A DNA stretch of 64,000 nucleotides from Nymphaea colorata (Eukaryota > Streptophyta > Magnoliopsida > Nymphaeales > Nymphaeaceae): positions 2,488,704-2,552,703 of the forward strand of contig NC_045139.1 in NCBI RefSeq assembly GCF_008831285.2. The letters run 5' to 3'. Shown here in pieces: positions 63,934 to 64,000 of this stretch (its first letter is position 1; each line of letters opens with the position of its first letter). A program made the translations under genes and the position numbers. The notes under the pieces are model-generated. The model was given only the letters and a program-made list of their open reading frames with translations. It had not been told where the DNA came from and made no database searches.

Positions 63934-64000
63934 GTAAACATCTTGGAAAACCGTTGTTATGTCTTTTCGTCCATTGATAGGGGTAACTCTGAAGGTTACC

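Overview
This window is plant nuclear DNA. It is AT-rich and intron-rich, with many (TA)n/(GA)n microsatellites, MITEs and an LTR retrotransposon. Genes have GT-AG introns and belong to plant-only families. TIR-NB-ARC-LRR (TNL) genes point to a non-grass angiosperm (ANA grade, magnoliid or eudicot); the species cannot be fixed from the sequence. Every gene I can support is on the + strand.

Layout. 1-4238: intergenic, with one hAT-type MITE. 4239-11669: complete 7-exon neprosin-family glutamic endopeptidase (427 aa). 11670-16801: intergenic, MITEs. 16883-22074: complete 5-exon TNL (TNL-1, 1256 aa). 22075-29495: intergenic repeats plus one orphan last exon of cytochrome c6A (26957-27097). 29496-35093: complete 7-exon cysteine-rich receptor-like kinase (CRK-1, 875 aa) with four DUF26 modules instead of the usual two. 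35754-36171: MITE with 8-bp target duplication. 37496-40206: CRK pseudogene holding a solo LTR. 41350-41830: relic of a TNL 3' end. 41841-47989: Ty1/copia element with 482-bp LTRs, intact gag and wrecked pol. 49059-51818: TNL-2, which lost its NB-ARC. 53866-55330: further TNL relics. 58855 to the right edge: TNL-3, whose last exon(s) lie outside.

The window is a resistance-type cluster growing by tandem duplication, deletion and transposon insertion. TNLs are intracellular NADase receptors, CRKs are surface receptors, and neprosins are secreted peptidases. They share the theme of biotic interaction, but nothing shows that they act in one pathway.

The most interesting item is TNL-2. A deletion with one breakpoint in a MITE removed the NB-ARC and first LRR exons. 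A strong GAG|GTAAGC donor inside the TIR exon is in phase 0 with the surviving LRR exon, so a membrane-anchored TIR-LRR-C-terminal-domain protein of 640 aa could be made without any nucleotide-binding domain; if unspliced, the product is a 209-aa TIR-only protein.
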